A stretch of 64,000 nucleotides of DNA from the NCBI GenBank assembly GCA_963819885.1, contig CAWFXV010000014.1, forward strand, positions 1 through 64,000, written 5' to 3'. The first letter of the stretch is position 1. Each line of letters starts with the position of its first letter. The DNA comes from JACVRX01 sp963819885 (lineage in GTDB: Bacteria > Actinomycetota > Actinomycetes > Jiangellales > Jiangellaceae). The notes under the pieces were generated by a model, which saw only the letters and a program-made list of their open reading frames with translations, ran no database searches and had not been told where the DNA came from. Below are positions 1 to 7,774 of this stretch, in pieces. A program made the translations under genes and the position numbers.

Positions 1-689
1 GACGTCGACGACACGCCCGGATCAGCCAGCCGAGGCGGGCGCAGAATCGCTCGCGCAGTGCTGTCTCCTCCATCGCCGTAAACGCCAGGCTGCTCGAATG
101 ACACGGCGAGTTCACCGACGAACCACCGCGGTCCGCCCTCGCGCAGGCGGTCGACATGGCGGCGGATCTCGTCCGCCCATGAGGCGACCTTGAGGCCGAA
201 CGTTGTCGGCGCTCCCGCCTGACCGTGCGTCCGCCCGGCGATCACCGTGTCGCGGTGTTCCGCCGCGAGTCTGAGTAGCCGATCTTCGATCCGGCGCAGG
301 TCGTGCCACATCACGCCGGACACCTTGCGGACGGCCAGCGCGGTCCAGGTGTCGGTCACGTCCTGCACGGTGGCCCCGTAATAGACCCACTCTGCGGCGT
401 CTTCGGAAAGCACCTGCTGCAGGGCGGCGATGAGACCGAGCGTGGAATGCGACGTGCGTCGGGTCTCGGCTTCGACGACGTCGATGTCGAGCGCGTCGAC
501 ATGGGCACCGGCGGAGATGGCCTCCGCGGCGCCCGCCGGAATGATCCCGAGCTCGGCTTGGGCGTCGGCGAGTGCCACCAGCACGTCGAGCCAGCCCTGT
601 AGCCGTGCCGGCTCGTCGAACACCGCCCGCAGCTCGTCGGTCCCCCACATGTGCCCGTGCACCGCACTCTCGGTCAGCCGGGCGACCAC
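1..689 (-). CDS. Aspartase/fumarase-superfamily lyase (ASL/PcaB/XcbC1-like), 5' part, frame-broken near the window edge
   Basis: Beta-elimination lyase of the aspartase/fumarase superfamily; only the N-terminal ~230 residues are inside the window. Starting from GTG at 689 (16-bp overlap with the end of the upstream DUF7714 gene) the protein reads VVARLTESAVHGHMWGT. It carries the superfamily signatures GATVQDVTDTWTALAV and AGRTHGQAGAPTTFGLK, the latter holding the conserved Thr-His region. The expected LRERFCARLG segment and the following LADPGV segment lie in other frames, implying single-base indels near 100 and near 35. The next gene upstream but one is a ComA-like phosphosulfolactate synthase. 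In bacterial coenzyme M synthesis an enzyme of this superfamily (XcbC1) eliminates phosphate from phosphosulfolactate. That role is inference; adenylosuccinate lyase or carboxymuconate cycloisomerase activity cannot be excluded from this fragment. Confidence 0.75.
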   Translation of the reverse strand, partial: MVARLTESAVHGHMWGTDELRAVFDEPARLQGWLDVLVALADAQAELGIIPAGAAEAISAGAHVDALDIDVVEAETRRTSHSTLGLIAALQQVLSEDAAEWVYYGATVQDVTDTWTALAVRKVSGVMWHDLRRIEDRLLRLAAEHRDTVIAGRTHGQAGAPTTFGLKVASWADEIRRHVDRLREGGPRWFVGELAVSFEQPGVYGDGGDSTARAILRPPRLADPGVSST

Positions 690-1555
690 GACTGCTCCTG
701 TGCTGAAACGAGGTCGGCGAGCGCGGACTTGACGAGCGTCAGGGACGCTCCCCACGGCACGACCGTGCATCCATCGGTTCGCTCGAACGCCTCTTCCTCG
801 AGGAGGCAGCACTTGGTGAGTGTCGGTGCCGACGCGGCCTTGGCGAGGCGGCGCGGGCACATGTCGACGTACGGCGCGTCCCGGCCGTAGAACCAGCGGT
901 GGATCTCGCGCGATCGCGCGCAGCCGATGAGAACCCAGTCCGCGTCCGGAGGCCGCTCGTCGAGGTATGCGGTCTGCGTGCCGAGAACGAGTCCGGAGCC
1001 ACGACACGGCAGCAGGTAGCGAGAAGCCGGTCTGGCCGCGGCCAGATCGGCGAGGTCGGTGACATCCGGAACCAGCTCGACCGGCGGCAGGTCGTCGGCT
1101 ACGTCGAGGACCGATCGAGCCTGGTCGAACAGCTTCGGCGGATACGGCGGCACAACGTCGACGACTCGCACCTGCACCGGGTCCGGGTCGAGGAGAAAGC
1201 TCACATGGCCGTGCCGTCCGGCCACGACGGCACACCGGACACCAGGGGCGTGCTCATGGGCGGTCCGAGCCAGCTGGCTGGGCACACTCGTGTCGACGTC
1301 GGGCGCGTCGACCCACACCGTCTCCTCCGGCAGGGCGAGGACCGCCACGTCGACAACCGGCGCGAACAGTGGGACGCCATCCAGCTTGGTCACGGCGACC
1401 ACTGCGGTGTCCGAGCCGGAGCGCAGCACGACGAAGCGGGTGCGGCGATATACCTCCCGGCCAAGCAGGTGACGTCGAACCGCTGCAGCGGTGAGGGGCG
1501 AGTCGACGACCGCCACCGACACCTCTCGGTAGCGGTCCGGCGTCAGGTTCTTCAT
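674..1555 (-). CDS. DUF7714-type protein of unknown function
   Basis: 293 residues, start ATG at 1555 overlapping the ComA-like stop by ATGA, so translation is probably coupled. The sequence is soluble, with no signal peptide or membrane segment. The C-terminal half is rich in Cys and His (LLPCRGSG, IGCARSREIHRWFYGR, YVDMCPRRLAK, TKCCLLEEEAFER), which suggests a metal, Fe-S or thiol site. I associate it with the DUF7714 family from memory; no catalytic function is known to me. Being sandwiched between a phosphosulfolactate synthase and a superfamily lyase with overlaps on both sides, it is likely a third enzyme or subunit of the same sulfonate pathway. That role is inference. Confidence 0.8.
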   Translation of the reverse strand: MKNLTPDRYREVSVAVVDSPLTAAAVRRHLLGREVYRRTRFVVLRSGSDTAVVAVTKLDGVPLFAPVVDVAVLALPEETVWVDAPDVDTSVPSQLARTAHEHAPGVRCAVVAGRHGHVSFLLDPDPVQVRVVDVVPPYPPKLFDQARSVLDVADDLPPVELVPDVTDLADLAAARPASRYLLPCRGSGLVLGTQTAYLDERPPDADWVLIGCARSREIHRWFYGRDAPYVDMCPRRLAKAASAPTLTKCCLLEEEAFERTDGCTVVPWGASLTLVKSALADLVSAQEQSWSPG

Positions 1556-2328
1556 GGCACCGACTCCGGAGTAGCCCGCCGAGCAGTCATCGTGTCCGCT
1601 CGGATGCCGAGCCGCAGCGTCTCTACTCCGAGCACCTCACCGGGCGCGATGTTGCCGAGGCTGACGTCCGGTCCGAACTCGCGGATCAGCCACGCCTGTT
1701 GACTACGCAGAGGGGCCTCGAAGATCAGCGACTCGACGCCGACGGCGGCCGTGAGCGCGGCCACCAGCTCGGCGCGCACTCGTCCATCCGGCTCATACAG
1801 GCCCACGCTGCCCGCTTCCCGCCCTTCCCCGACCACCCACGTCGCCCCTGCCGCCAGGTCCCGGGTCGCCTGTTCCACCCAGTGCTGAGAAGACACAACC
1901 GCGTCGGGATCCTTCGACCCGACTTCGGTGAGGACGGTGAAGCGGCGTGCCGCGGCCTCGACCAGTGCGGCTTTCTCCTCCTGGGGCATCGCCACCACGC
2001 CGTTCGAGACCTCCACGCAGGCGAACCCGGAATCGGCCGCCCAGGCAAGGCAGTCGGCGTGCCGGCCTTGGACCCAGGACAGCTCGAGCAGAGTCCCGCC
2101 GGTGCAGGCCAGCACGTCCGCATCCCGCAGCAGAGCGATCTTCTCCACGACGGCTGGGTCGAGATAGGCCGTGCCCCAACCGAACTTCCAGATGTCAACG
2201 TAGGGCGTGTAGACGCGGAGGAGTCCGCGGACCTGGTCGAGCGGTAGACCCTTGTCGAGTACATGAGTCAGCCCAGCCGTCCGGGGCTTCCGGCTCCGGA
2301 CGGGAAGGTCGAGGAAATCCCCCGGCAC
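1552..2328 (-). CDS. comA: Phosphosulfolactate synthase (ComA/XcbB1 family)
   Basis: Predicted to add sulfite to phosphoenolpyruvate, giving phosphosulfolactate, the first committed step of coenzyme M synthesis. The 258 residues show the family landmarks in order: FLDLPVRSRKPRTAGLTHVLDKG at the N-terminus (quoted in part), DIWKFGWGTAYL, a glycine turn CTGGTLLE, EVSNGVVAMP and VLTEVGSKD. I chose GTG at 2328 because family similarity begins there and a promoter-like TTGCAC-17-TACGAT ends seven bases before it, so the message may be leaderless. An ATG 45 bases upstream would add an unsupported tail. It heads a three-gene operon with DUF7714 and a superfamily lyase. An inverted repeat matching the site near the XRE regulator covers the -10 box. 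Confidence 0.88.
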   Translation of the reverse strand: MPGDFLDLPVRSRKPRTAGLTHVLDKGLPLDQVRGLLRVYTPYVDIWKFGWGTAYLDPAVVEKIALLRDADVLACTGGTLLELSWVQGRHADCLAWAADSGFACVEVSNGVVAMPQEEKAALVEAAARRFTVLTEVGSKDPDAVVSSQHWVEQATRDLAAGATWVVGEGREAGSVGLYEPDGRVRAELVAALTAAVGVESLIFEAPLRSQQAWLIREFGPDVSLGNIAPGEVLGVETLRLGIRADTMTARRATPESVP

Positions 2329-2364
2329 TTTTCCGATCGTAAACGCGCGTCTATTTTGGTGCAA
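2326..2364 (-). promoter_or_regulatory. Promoter of comA operon with overlapping operator
   Basis: On the minus strand a TTGCAC (2364-2359) and a TACGAT (2341-2336) are separated by 17 bases. Transcription would begin at or next to the GTG start (2328). The 14-bp sequence TTTCCGATCGTAAA (2330-2343, plus strand) overlaps the -10 box. It matches the palindrome beside the XRE regulator at 12 of 14 positions, so binding there should block transcription. The promoter is read by eye, not scored. Confidence 0.5.
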
Positions 2365-2406
2365 CGGCAGCAAGCGTGGCGAGCAACGACTGGCGCCACA
2401 AGTTCC

Positions 2407-2472
2407 ATGATCGACTGGCCAGAAATGATGCGACTCGCCGGGGTGTCGCGCAACGTGTTACCAGTTGATCTT
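2407..2472. repeat. REP-like palindromic element, copy 1
   Basis: A 66-bp element with outer arms ATGATCGACTGGCC and ACCAGTTGATCTT and a GC-rich core CGACTCGCCGGGGTGTCG. The same layout and much of the same sequence recurs at 25437-25504. This copy has a less perfect left arm. It lies in the divergent gap between the ComA-like and AIR-synthase-like genes. It is likely a short dispersed extragenic palindrome. Confidence 0.7.
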
Positions 2473-2510
2473 CGTGGGGCGACTCGGCATTCCGGAAGGG
2501 CGGGTGGCGC

Positions 2511-3506
2511 TTGGACCCAGCGATGGCTGACCTGGTCGCGGCAGTCCGGTCCCACCCGGGCCTCACGGGCAAGGCGGCGATAGGGCGGCTCGTACGGGAC
2601 GTCCTGGGCCCCTCAGACTGGTTGGCCGGGCCGGGCGACGACGCTGCGGCGGTCGCCGATTGCGGTACCCGGACGATTCTGGCCGGGGGGGAGGCGCTGT
2701 TTCCACCGTTCGTCGTAGCTGACCCGTTTGGTGCCGGAGTCGCCGCGGTCCTTGCGAACGTCAACGATCTGGCAGCGATGGGGGCCCAGCCGAGCGCGAT
2801 CCTCGACACGATCGTGGCCGAAGAGGACGTCGCGCGAGCGGCGCTCGAGGGCATCGCCCATGCTGCCCGCCTTTACGACGTCCGGGTCGCCGGCGGCCAT
2901 CTCACCGTGCACGGCGGGCCGCCCGCGATAGCCGCGTTCGGGATCGGCGAGGCCTCAGTCGTGCTGTCCGCCCGGCGGGTCGAGCCGGGGCTCGTGCTGC
3001 TGCTCGCCTGCTGCCTGGACGGCACCATGCGGGCCGACTTCCCGTTCTTCGCCTCGTTCGAGCAGCGCGGGGAGCGGCTCGCCGGCGACATCCGGCTGCT
3101 CGCGGCGGCAGCCGAGGCCGGCGAAGTGGTCGCCGCGAAGGACGTCAGTATGGCGGGGGTGATCGGCTCGCTCGGCATGCTCCTGGAATGGCGGCGAGCT
3201 GGCGCAGTTGTCGACCTGGACGCGTTGCCACGGCCTGCGGGGGTCGATCTGGCGCAGTGGTTGGTGTGCTTTCCCGCGTATGCCTTTCTGCTGTGCGCCG
3301 CGGCGGAGCGAGCTGAGGCCTGCGCAGCCCGGTTCAGAGAACGGGGGCTCGCGTGTGAGCGGATCGGCACGCTGGACGGCAGCGGGCTGGTTCGGCTACG
3401 TCGTGGGGCGGAGCTCGCGACCGTGCTCGATCTGTCTCGCGAGCCAGTCACTGGCCTGGCGGGCGAGGAGACAGGCCGCCCAGCCTCTGGTCAGCCAGGA
3501 TCTTGA
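2511..3506 (+). CDS. AIR-synthase-like protein, Sll0787 type (Nit1C set)
   Basis: 331 residues related to aminoimidazole ribonucleotide synthase/ThiL ATP-binding proteins. Visible features are GPGDDAAAV near residue 40, NVNDLAAMGAQP near 80, the glycine-rich AGGHLTVHGGPPAIAAFGIGEA near 130 (quoted in part) and a C-terminal AIRS_C-like domain. Members of this type sit in Nit1C clusters (Sll0787; the MSMEG_0567 locus), where their substrate is unknown. They probably phosphorylate or activate a small molecule with ATP. The start may be TTG 2511 or ATG 2523; GGAAGGGCGGG lies upstream. It converges on the Nit1C acetyltransferase, with which it is fused or adjacent in other genomes. ThiL itself is unlikely because no thiamine genes are near. 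Confidence 0.82.
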   Translation: MDPAMADLVAAVRSHPGLTGKAAIGRLVRDVLGPSDWLAGPGDDAAAVADCGTRTILAGGEALFPPFVVADPFGAGVAAVLANVNDLAAMGAQPSAILDTIVAEEDVARAALEGIAHAARLYDVRVAGGHLTVHGGPPAIAAFGIGEASVVLSARRVEPGLVLLLACCLDGTMRADFPFFASFEQRGERLAGDIRLLAAAAEAGEVVAAKDVSMAGVIGSLGMLLEWRRAGAVVDLDALPRPAGVDLAQWLVCFPAYAFLLCAAAERAEACAARFRERGLACERIGTLDGSGLVRLRRGAELATVLDLSREPVTGLAGEETGRPASGQPGS

Positions 3507-3511
3507 CTACC

Positions 3512-4045
3512 TCATGCAGGACGTTGGTCAGGGTCTACCGCAGATGCTGGGGCTATAGGCGCGGACAACGGAATCGCCATCTGCTGATGCATCACCCCGA
3601 CGTACGGCGCCGGATCGCCTACCGGCTGCCAGCCGAGCCGGACGAAGAAGCTGACGTTGGTCAGCTGAACGTGGGCGACCATGCGGCGTCCACCCAGCCC
3701 GCCAGCCGTGCCCACGGCAAAGCGAACCAGTGGTGCCCCGACGCCGTGGCGGCGGAATGCGGACAGCACAGCGAGCCGGTCGCCCTTCCACTGCCCGGAC
3801 TCGTCGAGCGGGTACAGCCGCACGGCCCCTGCGGGTACGCCGTCGACGAAGCCGAGCACATGCACCGTTGCCGGGTCACCGTCGTGGTCGTCTCGGTCGT
3901 CGGCGGTGAAAAGACTCTGCTCCACGACGAAGACCTGGCGCCGGATGGCATGGTGAATCTGGCGTTCGCCCGTATCGGCGACCGCACGGCAGACGACGTC
4001 AACTGACGTCGACAAGGGGGAGGTCGCGACGTCCGTCGTCGACAA
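3512..4045 (-). CDS. GNAT acetyltransferase, MSMEG_0567/Sll0786 type
   Basis: A GCN5-related N-acetyltransferase of about 177 residues. It contains IRRQVFVVEQSLF near residue 35, the LSAFRRHGVGAPLVRFAV acetyl-CoA pyrophosphate loop near 95 and a C-terminal VSFFVRLGWQPVGD strand-helix typical of the fold. The family is known from nitrogen-starvation Nit1C clusters. The start is uncertain: TTG 4045 is the first codon and overlaps the radical SAM gene by 47 bases, and another TTG lies about 30 bases further in. It follows the radical SAM gene in the same operon and converges on the AIR-synthase-like gene, leaving a 5-bp gap. The acceptor substrate is unknown. Confidence 0.82.
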   Translation of the reverse strand: MSTTDVATSPLSTSVDVVCRAVADTGERQIHHAIRRQVFVVEQSLFTADDRDDHDGDPATVHVLGFVDGVPAGAVRLYPLDESGQWKGDRLAVLSAFRRHGVGAPLVRFAVGTAGGLGGRRMVAHVQLTNVSFFVRLGWQPVGDPAPYVGVMHQQMAIPLSAPIAPASAVDPDQRPA

Positions 4046-5150
4046 GGGATCGCTCCATTGCGGTCATTGCCGAGCATGCCTGGCAGCGGGCACACCCAGC
4101 GCGGACGTTCCATGAGCCGAGACCACGCGCCACGAGGTAAGGCACTACCTGGCGGTAGGCCGCCTCCATGTACTCGGGACTGGGCGGTAGAACATTGCCC
4201 AACGGCGTGCCCGGGACTGGGCGCAACGGCACCACAAACGGGTACACCCCGGCGTCGATCGCACGGCGGCAGCCAGCCACCGTCAGGTCGAGGTCCTCAC
4301 CCATGCCGAGGATCACGTACGTCGAGACCTGCCCGCGACCGAATAGCTGGACAGCACGTTCCCAGGCTCGGAAATAGCCGTCGATTCCGGTGCGAGCCTT
4401 CGCCGGCGCGACCCGCGCAAGCACGTCGGGATCGAAGGACTCCACGTGCATGCCGACGGAGTCCACGCCCATCTCGAAGACCGCATCGAGCACCGAAATG
4501 TCGTCCGGAGGCTCGAACTGGACCTCGACCGGAAGCCCGCTCGCCTCCTTCATCGCCTGTGCACACCGCGCGACGTACATCGCGCCCTTGTCGTGACCGT
4601 GCGTGGTGCCGGTCGTCAGCGTCACGTCCACAGCACCGTCCAGATCGCGTGCCGCTACGGCGACCTCAGCAAGGTGCTCTGGCCGCTTCACCGGGATCGA
4701 CTGGCCGGACTGCAGCGTCAGCTCGATCCCACAGAACCGGCACACGTCGTCGGTGCCCCAGTACATGCACGTCTGGATGACAGTGCTCGCCACCGAGTCG
4801 AGGTGCAACAGGGCAATCTGCCAGTAGGGGATCCCGTCTTCGGTGGTGAGGTCGTAGTAGCGCGGCCGAGCTGTCCGGCGCGCCGACGCGACGCGCTCGC
4901 CGTCGCGGTAGATGGCGTACGCGTCGTCCTCCGCGCGGAGCACGTATGGCGACTGAGCCGCGAACGGCGCCGCCACCGGAACGGTTACGGCCACGCCCTC
5001 GACCCACAGCATGCCGGCATCGGCCGGGCCTGCCCCGCCGCGGCGTGCCTCCAGCGGCTCCTCCGTACGCAGACCGAGGCTCTGCAGGTCGGCCAGCAGC
5101 GCCGTCAGCTGCGGGGTCAGCGGGGAGGCCTCAGCCGAGCTTGTGCCCAT
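3999..5150 (-). CDS. Radical SAM protein, MSMEG_0568/Sll0785 type
   Basis: 383 residues; ATG at 5150 overlaps the amidohydrolase stop by 20 bases. The cluster-binding motif is TCMYWGTDDVCRFCG, giving C-x8-C-x2-C rather than the textbook C-x3-C-x2-C. The fold then continues with TTGTTHGHDKG and VEVQFEPPDD. The C-terminus has three more close cysteines (GCARCQAC), possibly an auxiliary Fe-S cluster. The family is a core Nit1C member, biotin-synthase-like, with unknown chemistry. It lies between an amidohydrolase and the acetyltransferase, so the three probably act on one metabolite. The product and reaction are not known to me. Confidence 0.88.
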   Translation of the reverse strand: MGTSSAEASPLTPQLTALLADLQSLGLRTEEPLEARRGGAGPADAGMLWVEGVAVTVPVAAPFAAQSPYVLRAEDDAYAIYRDGERVASARRTARPRYYDLTTEDGIPYWQIALLHLDSVASTVIQTCMYWGTDDVCRFCGIELTLQSGQSIPVKRPEHLAEVAVAARDLDGAVDVTLTTGTTHGHDKGAMYVARCAQAMKEASGLPVEVQFEPPDDISVLDAVFEMGVDSVGMHVESFDPDVLARVAPAKARTGIDGYFRAWERAVQLFGRGQVSTYVILGMGEDLDLTVAGCRRAIDAGVYPFVVPLRPVPGTPLGNVLPPSPEYMEAAYRQVVPYLVARGLGSWNVRAGCARCQACSAMTAMERSLVDDGRRDLPLVDVS

Positions 5151-5994
5151 ACAGCGCCTCGAAGTTGGCAGAGAATACGTTGGTCTTGAGTTCCTCGCTG
5201 ACCGGGACTCCCTCAATCTTGTAGTACTCACCCCAGAAGTCGCTCCACGGCTCATCGGAGGCGAACAGAACCCGATCGGCGCCGACGCCACGGCGCTCGA
5301 TCTCGGTGAGCAGCCAACGGGGTCCGAAGCCGACGGTCCAGGTGGTGTCGGCGTAGACCTGGTAGCCCTGCTCGACCCAATCCAAGAACCTTGGCACGAG
5401 CTTGATGTGCCCGCTGACCCCCCCACCGAAGTGGACCAGGTAGATCTTGACCCGCTTGCCGTACTGCTCTACCAGCGGGATGAAGTTGTTGAGGTCGGAC
5501 GCTCCCCCTGGACTGGTATGGAAGTGGAACACCAGGTCGTACGACTCGGCAGCAGCGAAGCACGCCTCGGCAACCTCTGCCGTCGCCTCGTCCCACGTAC
5601 TGGGATCGGGGTTGCCGCCGAGCAGGAATGTCGTCTTCAGCGCGACGATCCCGCGTTCTCCGGCATGTTTGAGCGCCTCGAGGGTGAGCTCTCGGTTCTG
5701 TGGGAGGAAGGAGACCCACAGGGCGCCGGCGAGGCGCTCACTGGACGACACCGAGTCGAGCACCAGCGGGTTGAGGCCGAATGGCTGGCTCTGCACCGGG
5801 ATGCCGTAGTTGGGGATGACGAGGCCACGCTCAACGCCGAGCCGGTCGAGATGGGTGATGTAGTCACGAGTCGTGGTGAACTCGTAGACCGTGGGCTTCA
5901 CCGGCTCGGCGAGGTCGTAGAACTTCCATGCCTGCAGCTCGCCGATGTGACTGTGCCCGTCGACGACCCGCCGGCGCACCTTGTCCTCAGGCAT
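5131..5994 (-). CDS. Amidohydrolase-family metal-dependent hydrolase (PF04909 type)
   Basis: 287 residues, cytoplasmic TIM-barrel hydrolase. The metal-binding start of the barrel is VVDGHSHIG near residue 10. Further landmarks are VFHFHTSPGG near 160, a histidine in VHFGGGVSG near 190 and the closing aspartate in FASDEPWSDF near 255. Such enzymes hydrolyse or decarboxylate small cyclic or amide substrates. Because it replaces the nitrilase usually found with the Nit1C genes, it may supply the C-N hydrolysis step; this is inference. It is preceded on the same strand, 68 bases away, by an unknown gene, and overlaps the radical SAM gene by 20 bases, which fits one operon. Confidence 0.85.
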   Translation of the reverse strand: MPEDKVRRRVVDGHSHIGELQAWKFYDLAEPVKPTVYEFTTTRDYITHLDRLGVERGLVIPNYGIPVQSQPFGLNPLVLDSVSSSERLAGALWVSFLPQNRELTLEALKHAGERGIVALKTTFLLGGNPDPSTWDEATAEVAEACFAAAESYDLVFHFHTSPGGASDLNNFIPLVEQYGKRVKIYLVHFGGGVSGHIKLVPRFLDWVEQGYQVYADTTWTVGFGPRWLLTEIERRGVGADRVLFASDEPWSDFWGEYYKIEGVPVSEELKTNVFSANFEALYGHKLG

Positions 5995-6062
5995 CGCCTA
6001 CCCCCGACACTTTCGGGAACGGATGTACACCATAGTGAAACTGACACCGGCCCCAGAGCGTG

Positions 6063-6734
6063 TCAAGAGTGCTGCGGCGGAGGATCACCACGGCCCCGGA
6101 TCCGGCTGATCGCCGCCTCCCACTCCTCCCTGGTCTGGTACGCCGCCGTACCTGGCGACGGCTCGGCTTCGTGGACCCAGTCACCGGTCGCCGGATCGAG
6201 TTGAACTGTTTCCACGGCGTATATCGGATTCGCAGTTGCTGGGTCGACGGTGATCGACGCGTGAAGGCCGACGCCGTCAGCGAGGCGCATATCCAACCGG
6301 CGATAGGGCGACAGTGGCGCGAGATCGGGTCTACCGGTCTCGAACAGCACGGCCCATTCCGAACCTGCCGCGGCGGCGTCACGAATGCGCTGCTTGGCCT
6401 GCTCGCGTTGCGCCGAAGCCCGAAGGTCGCGGTACCGGATGTTGAACGCGGCACCGGCGACCAGCGCAAGGTCGAGTCCTTCCGTGGCGACGCCGGTGTC
6501 ATGGACGACGTCAGCGACGAGGTGGGCGGACGAGGTGTAGGCGGTCGCCAGATCATCGGCCGTGATGACGCCGCCGAGGCGATCGACGACGGCGCGCACC
6601 AAGGTGACGGCGGATGCGTAGGCCTCGGGCCGCACCATCACGACCGGATACAGCCGATCCTCCGCTGCTTGCCAGCGGCGGGCCAGGTCATCGAGCCCGC
6701 CCGCCTCGGCATCGCCGGCCGTCACGCCGGCCAT
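6063..6734 (-). CDS. Conserved-looking hypothetical protein
   Basis: 223 residues, no signal peptide or membrane helix, family not recognised. It is helical in the first half (ARRWQAAEDRLYP, a helix around VRAVVDRLGG, then FNIRYRDLRASAQREQAKQR). The second half is beta-rich with SITVDPATANPIYAVETV. Codon use is high GC3 and unlike a shadow frame. It is the first gene of the minus-strand unit leading into the amidohydrolase, radical SAM and acetyltransferase genes. It shares a 95-bp divergent gap with the carbamate kinase operon, so joint regulation is likely. Confidence 0.7.
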   Translation of the reverse strand: MAGVTAGDAEAGGLDDLARRWQAAEDRLYPVVMVRPEAYASAVTLVRAVVDRLGGVITADDLATAYTSSAHLVADVVHDTGVATEGLDLALVAGAAFNIRYRDLRASAQREQAKQRIRDAAAAGSEWAVLFETGRPDLAPLSPYRRLDMRLADGVGLHASITVDPATANPIYAVETVQLDPATGDWVHEAEPSPGTAAYQTREEWEAAISRIRGRGDPPPQHS

Positions 6735-6765
6735 CGTGGACCCCGGCGTGGGTACACGTCCAGGT

Positions 6766-6819
6766 TTGCCGACATCCGCCGCCGCACACTATCCTCTACG
6801 TGCCGTCTGCTATCGGTAA
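6766..6819 (+). promoter_or_regulatory. Carbamate kinase operon promoter with downstream operator-like site
   Basis: TTGCCG (6766-6771) and TATCCT (6790-6795) are 18 bases apart, giving a start near 6802. The sequence TCTGCTATCGGTAA at 6806-6819 matches, on the opposite strand, 11 of 14 positions of the palindrome TTTCCGATAGGAAA near the XRE gene. It sits at about +5 to +18, the same place that palindrome occupies relative to the oxidoreductase promoter. This shared geometry supports a common repressor. It was read by eye only. Confidence 0.45.
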
Positions 6820-6829
6820 CGGAGGCGGC

Positions 6830-7774
6830 ATGACCCTGGTCATGGCCCTAGGCGGCAACGCGCTGATTCCCGCCGGCGAGCGAGGCAGCGCGGATGAGCA
6901 GCGCGCGAACGCCCAGCGCATCGCCAGGGCAGTTGCTGCTGTTGTCCGCGCCCGTTCCCCGGTCGTGGTGACCCATGGCAATGGACCGCAAGTCGGCAAC
7001 CTCGCCTTGCAGCAGGAGGCAGGTGCGGAGCTGGTTCCAGCGCTGCCGTTGCCAACACTCGTGGCGATGACGCAAGGCCAGCTCGGCAGCCTGCTGGTGT
7101 TGGCCCTGCGGGCCGCGGGAGTGACATCCGTCGCATCGATGGTCACCCATGTCGTCGTCGACGCCGACGATCCGGCATTTGGTCGGCCGAGCAAGCCCAC
7201 TGGGCCGTTCTTCAACCGCGAGGAGGCGACGGCGTTCGCCGAGAAGCGGGGTTGGGTGGTGGCGGAGGACTCAGGCCGCGGCTGGCGTCGGGTGGTGCCC
7301 TCGCCTCGCCCGCGCGAGATCGTCGAGGCAGCGGTCATTCGGCGTCTCGCCGCCGCTGGTGTCGTCGCGGTGGCAGCAGGCGGGGGCGGTGTCCCGGTGG
7401 TTCGCGAGGGCGACGAGCTACTGCCCGTCGACGGCGTCATCGACAAGGATCTCGCCGCCGCGGTGCTCGCGAGCGCCCTCGGCGCCTCGACCCTCGTGCT
7501 GGTCACCGGCGTGGCCAAGGTCTTTCTCAACTTCGGCACTCCGCAAAAGCGGCCGGTTAACGAGCTGACAGTGGCCGAGGCTCAGGACTATCTCGCGGCC
7601 GGCCAGTTCGCCGCGGGCAGCATGGAGCCCAAGGTCACCGCAGCCACGCGATTCCTGGCCGCTGGTGGCGAACTCGTGCTGATCACCGACGCGGAGCACG
7701 TCACCGCCGGTCTGGCTGGCGACCATGGCACCAGGATCGTGCGCGGCTCGGCCGCCTCAGGGCGCTCACCGTGA
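6830..7774 (+). CDS. arcC: Carbamate kinase
   Basis: 314 residues of the amino-acid kinase fold. It interconverts carbamoyl phosphate plus ADP with ATP plus carbamate (ammonia and CO2). Motifs are MALGGNALIPAGERG at the N-terminus, THGNGPQVGNLALQQ near residue 45, AAGGGGVPVV near 180 and the nucleotide-site DKDLAAAVLASALGA near 205. ATG at 6830 has GGAGG at 6821 and is preceded by a promoter; longer upstream reading is non-coding. It overlaps FdrA by GTGA. There is no arginine deiminase nearby, so its carbamoyl phosphate probably comes from the FdrA-linked transcarbamoylation, as in allantoin/oxamate use in E. coli (YbcF/AllK role). Confidence 0.93.
   Translation: MTLVMALGGNALIPAGERGSADEQRANAQRIARAVAAVVRARSPVVVTHGNGPQVGNLALQQEAGAELVPALPLPTLVAMTQGQLGSLLVLALRAAGVTSVASMVTHVVVDADDPAFGRPSKPTGPFFNREEATAFAEKRGWVVAEDSGRGWRRVVPSPRPREIVEAAVIRRLAAAGVVAVAAGGGGVPVVREGDELLPVDGVIDKDLAAAVLASALGASTLVLVTGVAKVFLNFGTPQKRPVNELTVAEAQDYLAAGQFAAGSMEPKVTAATRFLAAGGELVLITDAEHVTAGLAGDHGTRIVRGSAASGRSP

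Noticed and set aside
1..689. Calling the lyase a true pseudogene
   Set aside because: The two frame breaks are single-base and near the window edge, and many similar breaks occur in otherwise conserved genes, so a sequencing cause is as likely.
2511..3506. Assignment as thiamine-monophosphate kinase or PurM
   Set aside because: The ATP-binding fold is shared, but the neighbours are Nit1C genes and the motifs fit the Sll0787 type better.
5011..6204. 397-residue plus-strand reading frame
   Set aside because: Antisense to the amidohydrolase and radical SAM genes, which have clear motifs. Long open antisense frames are normal at this GC content.
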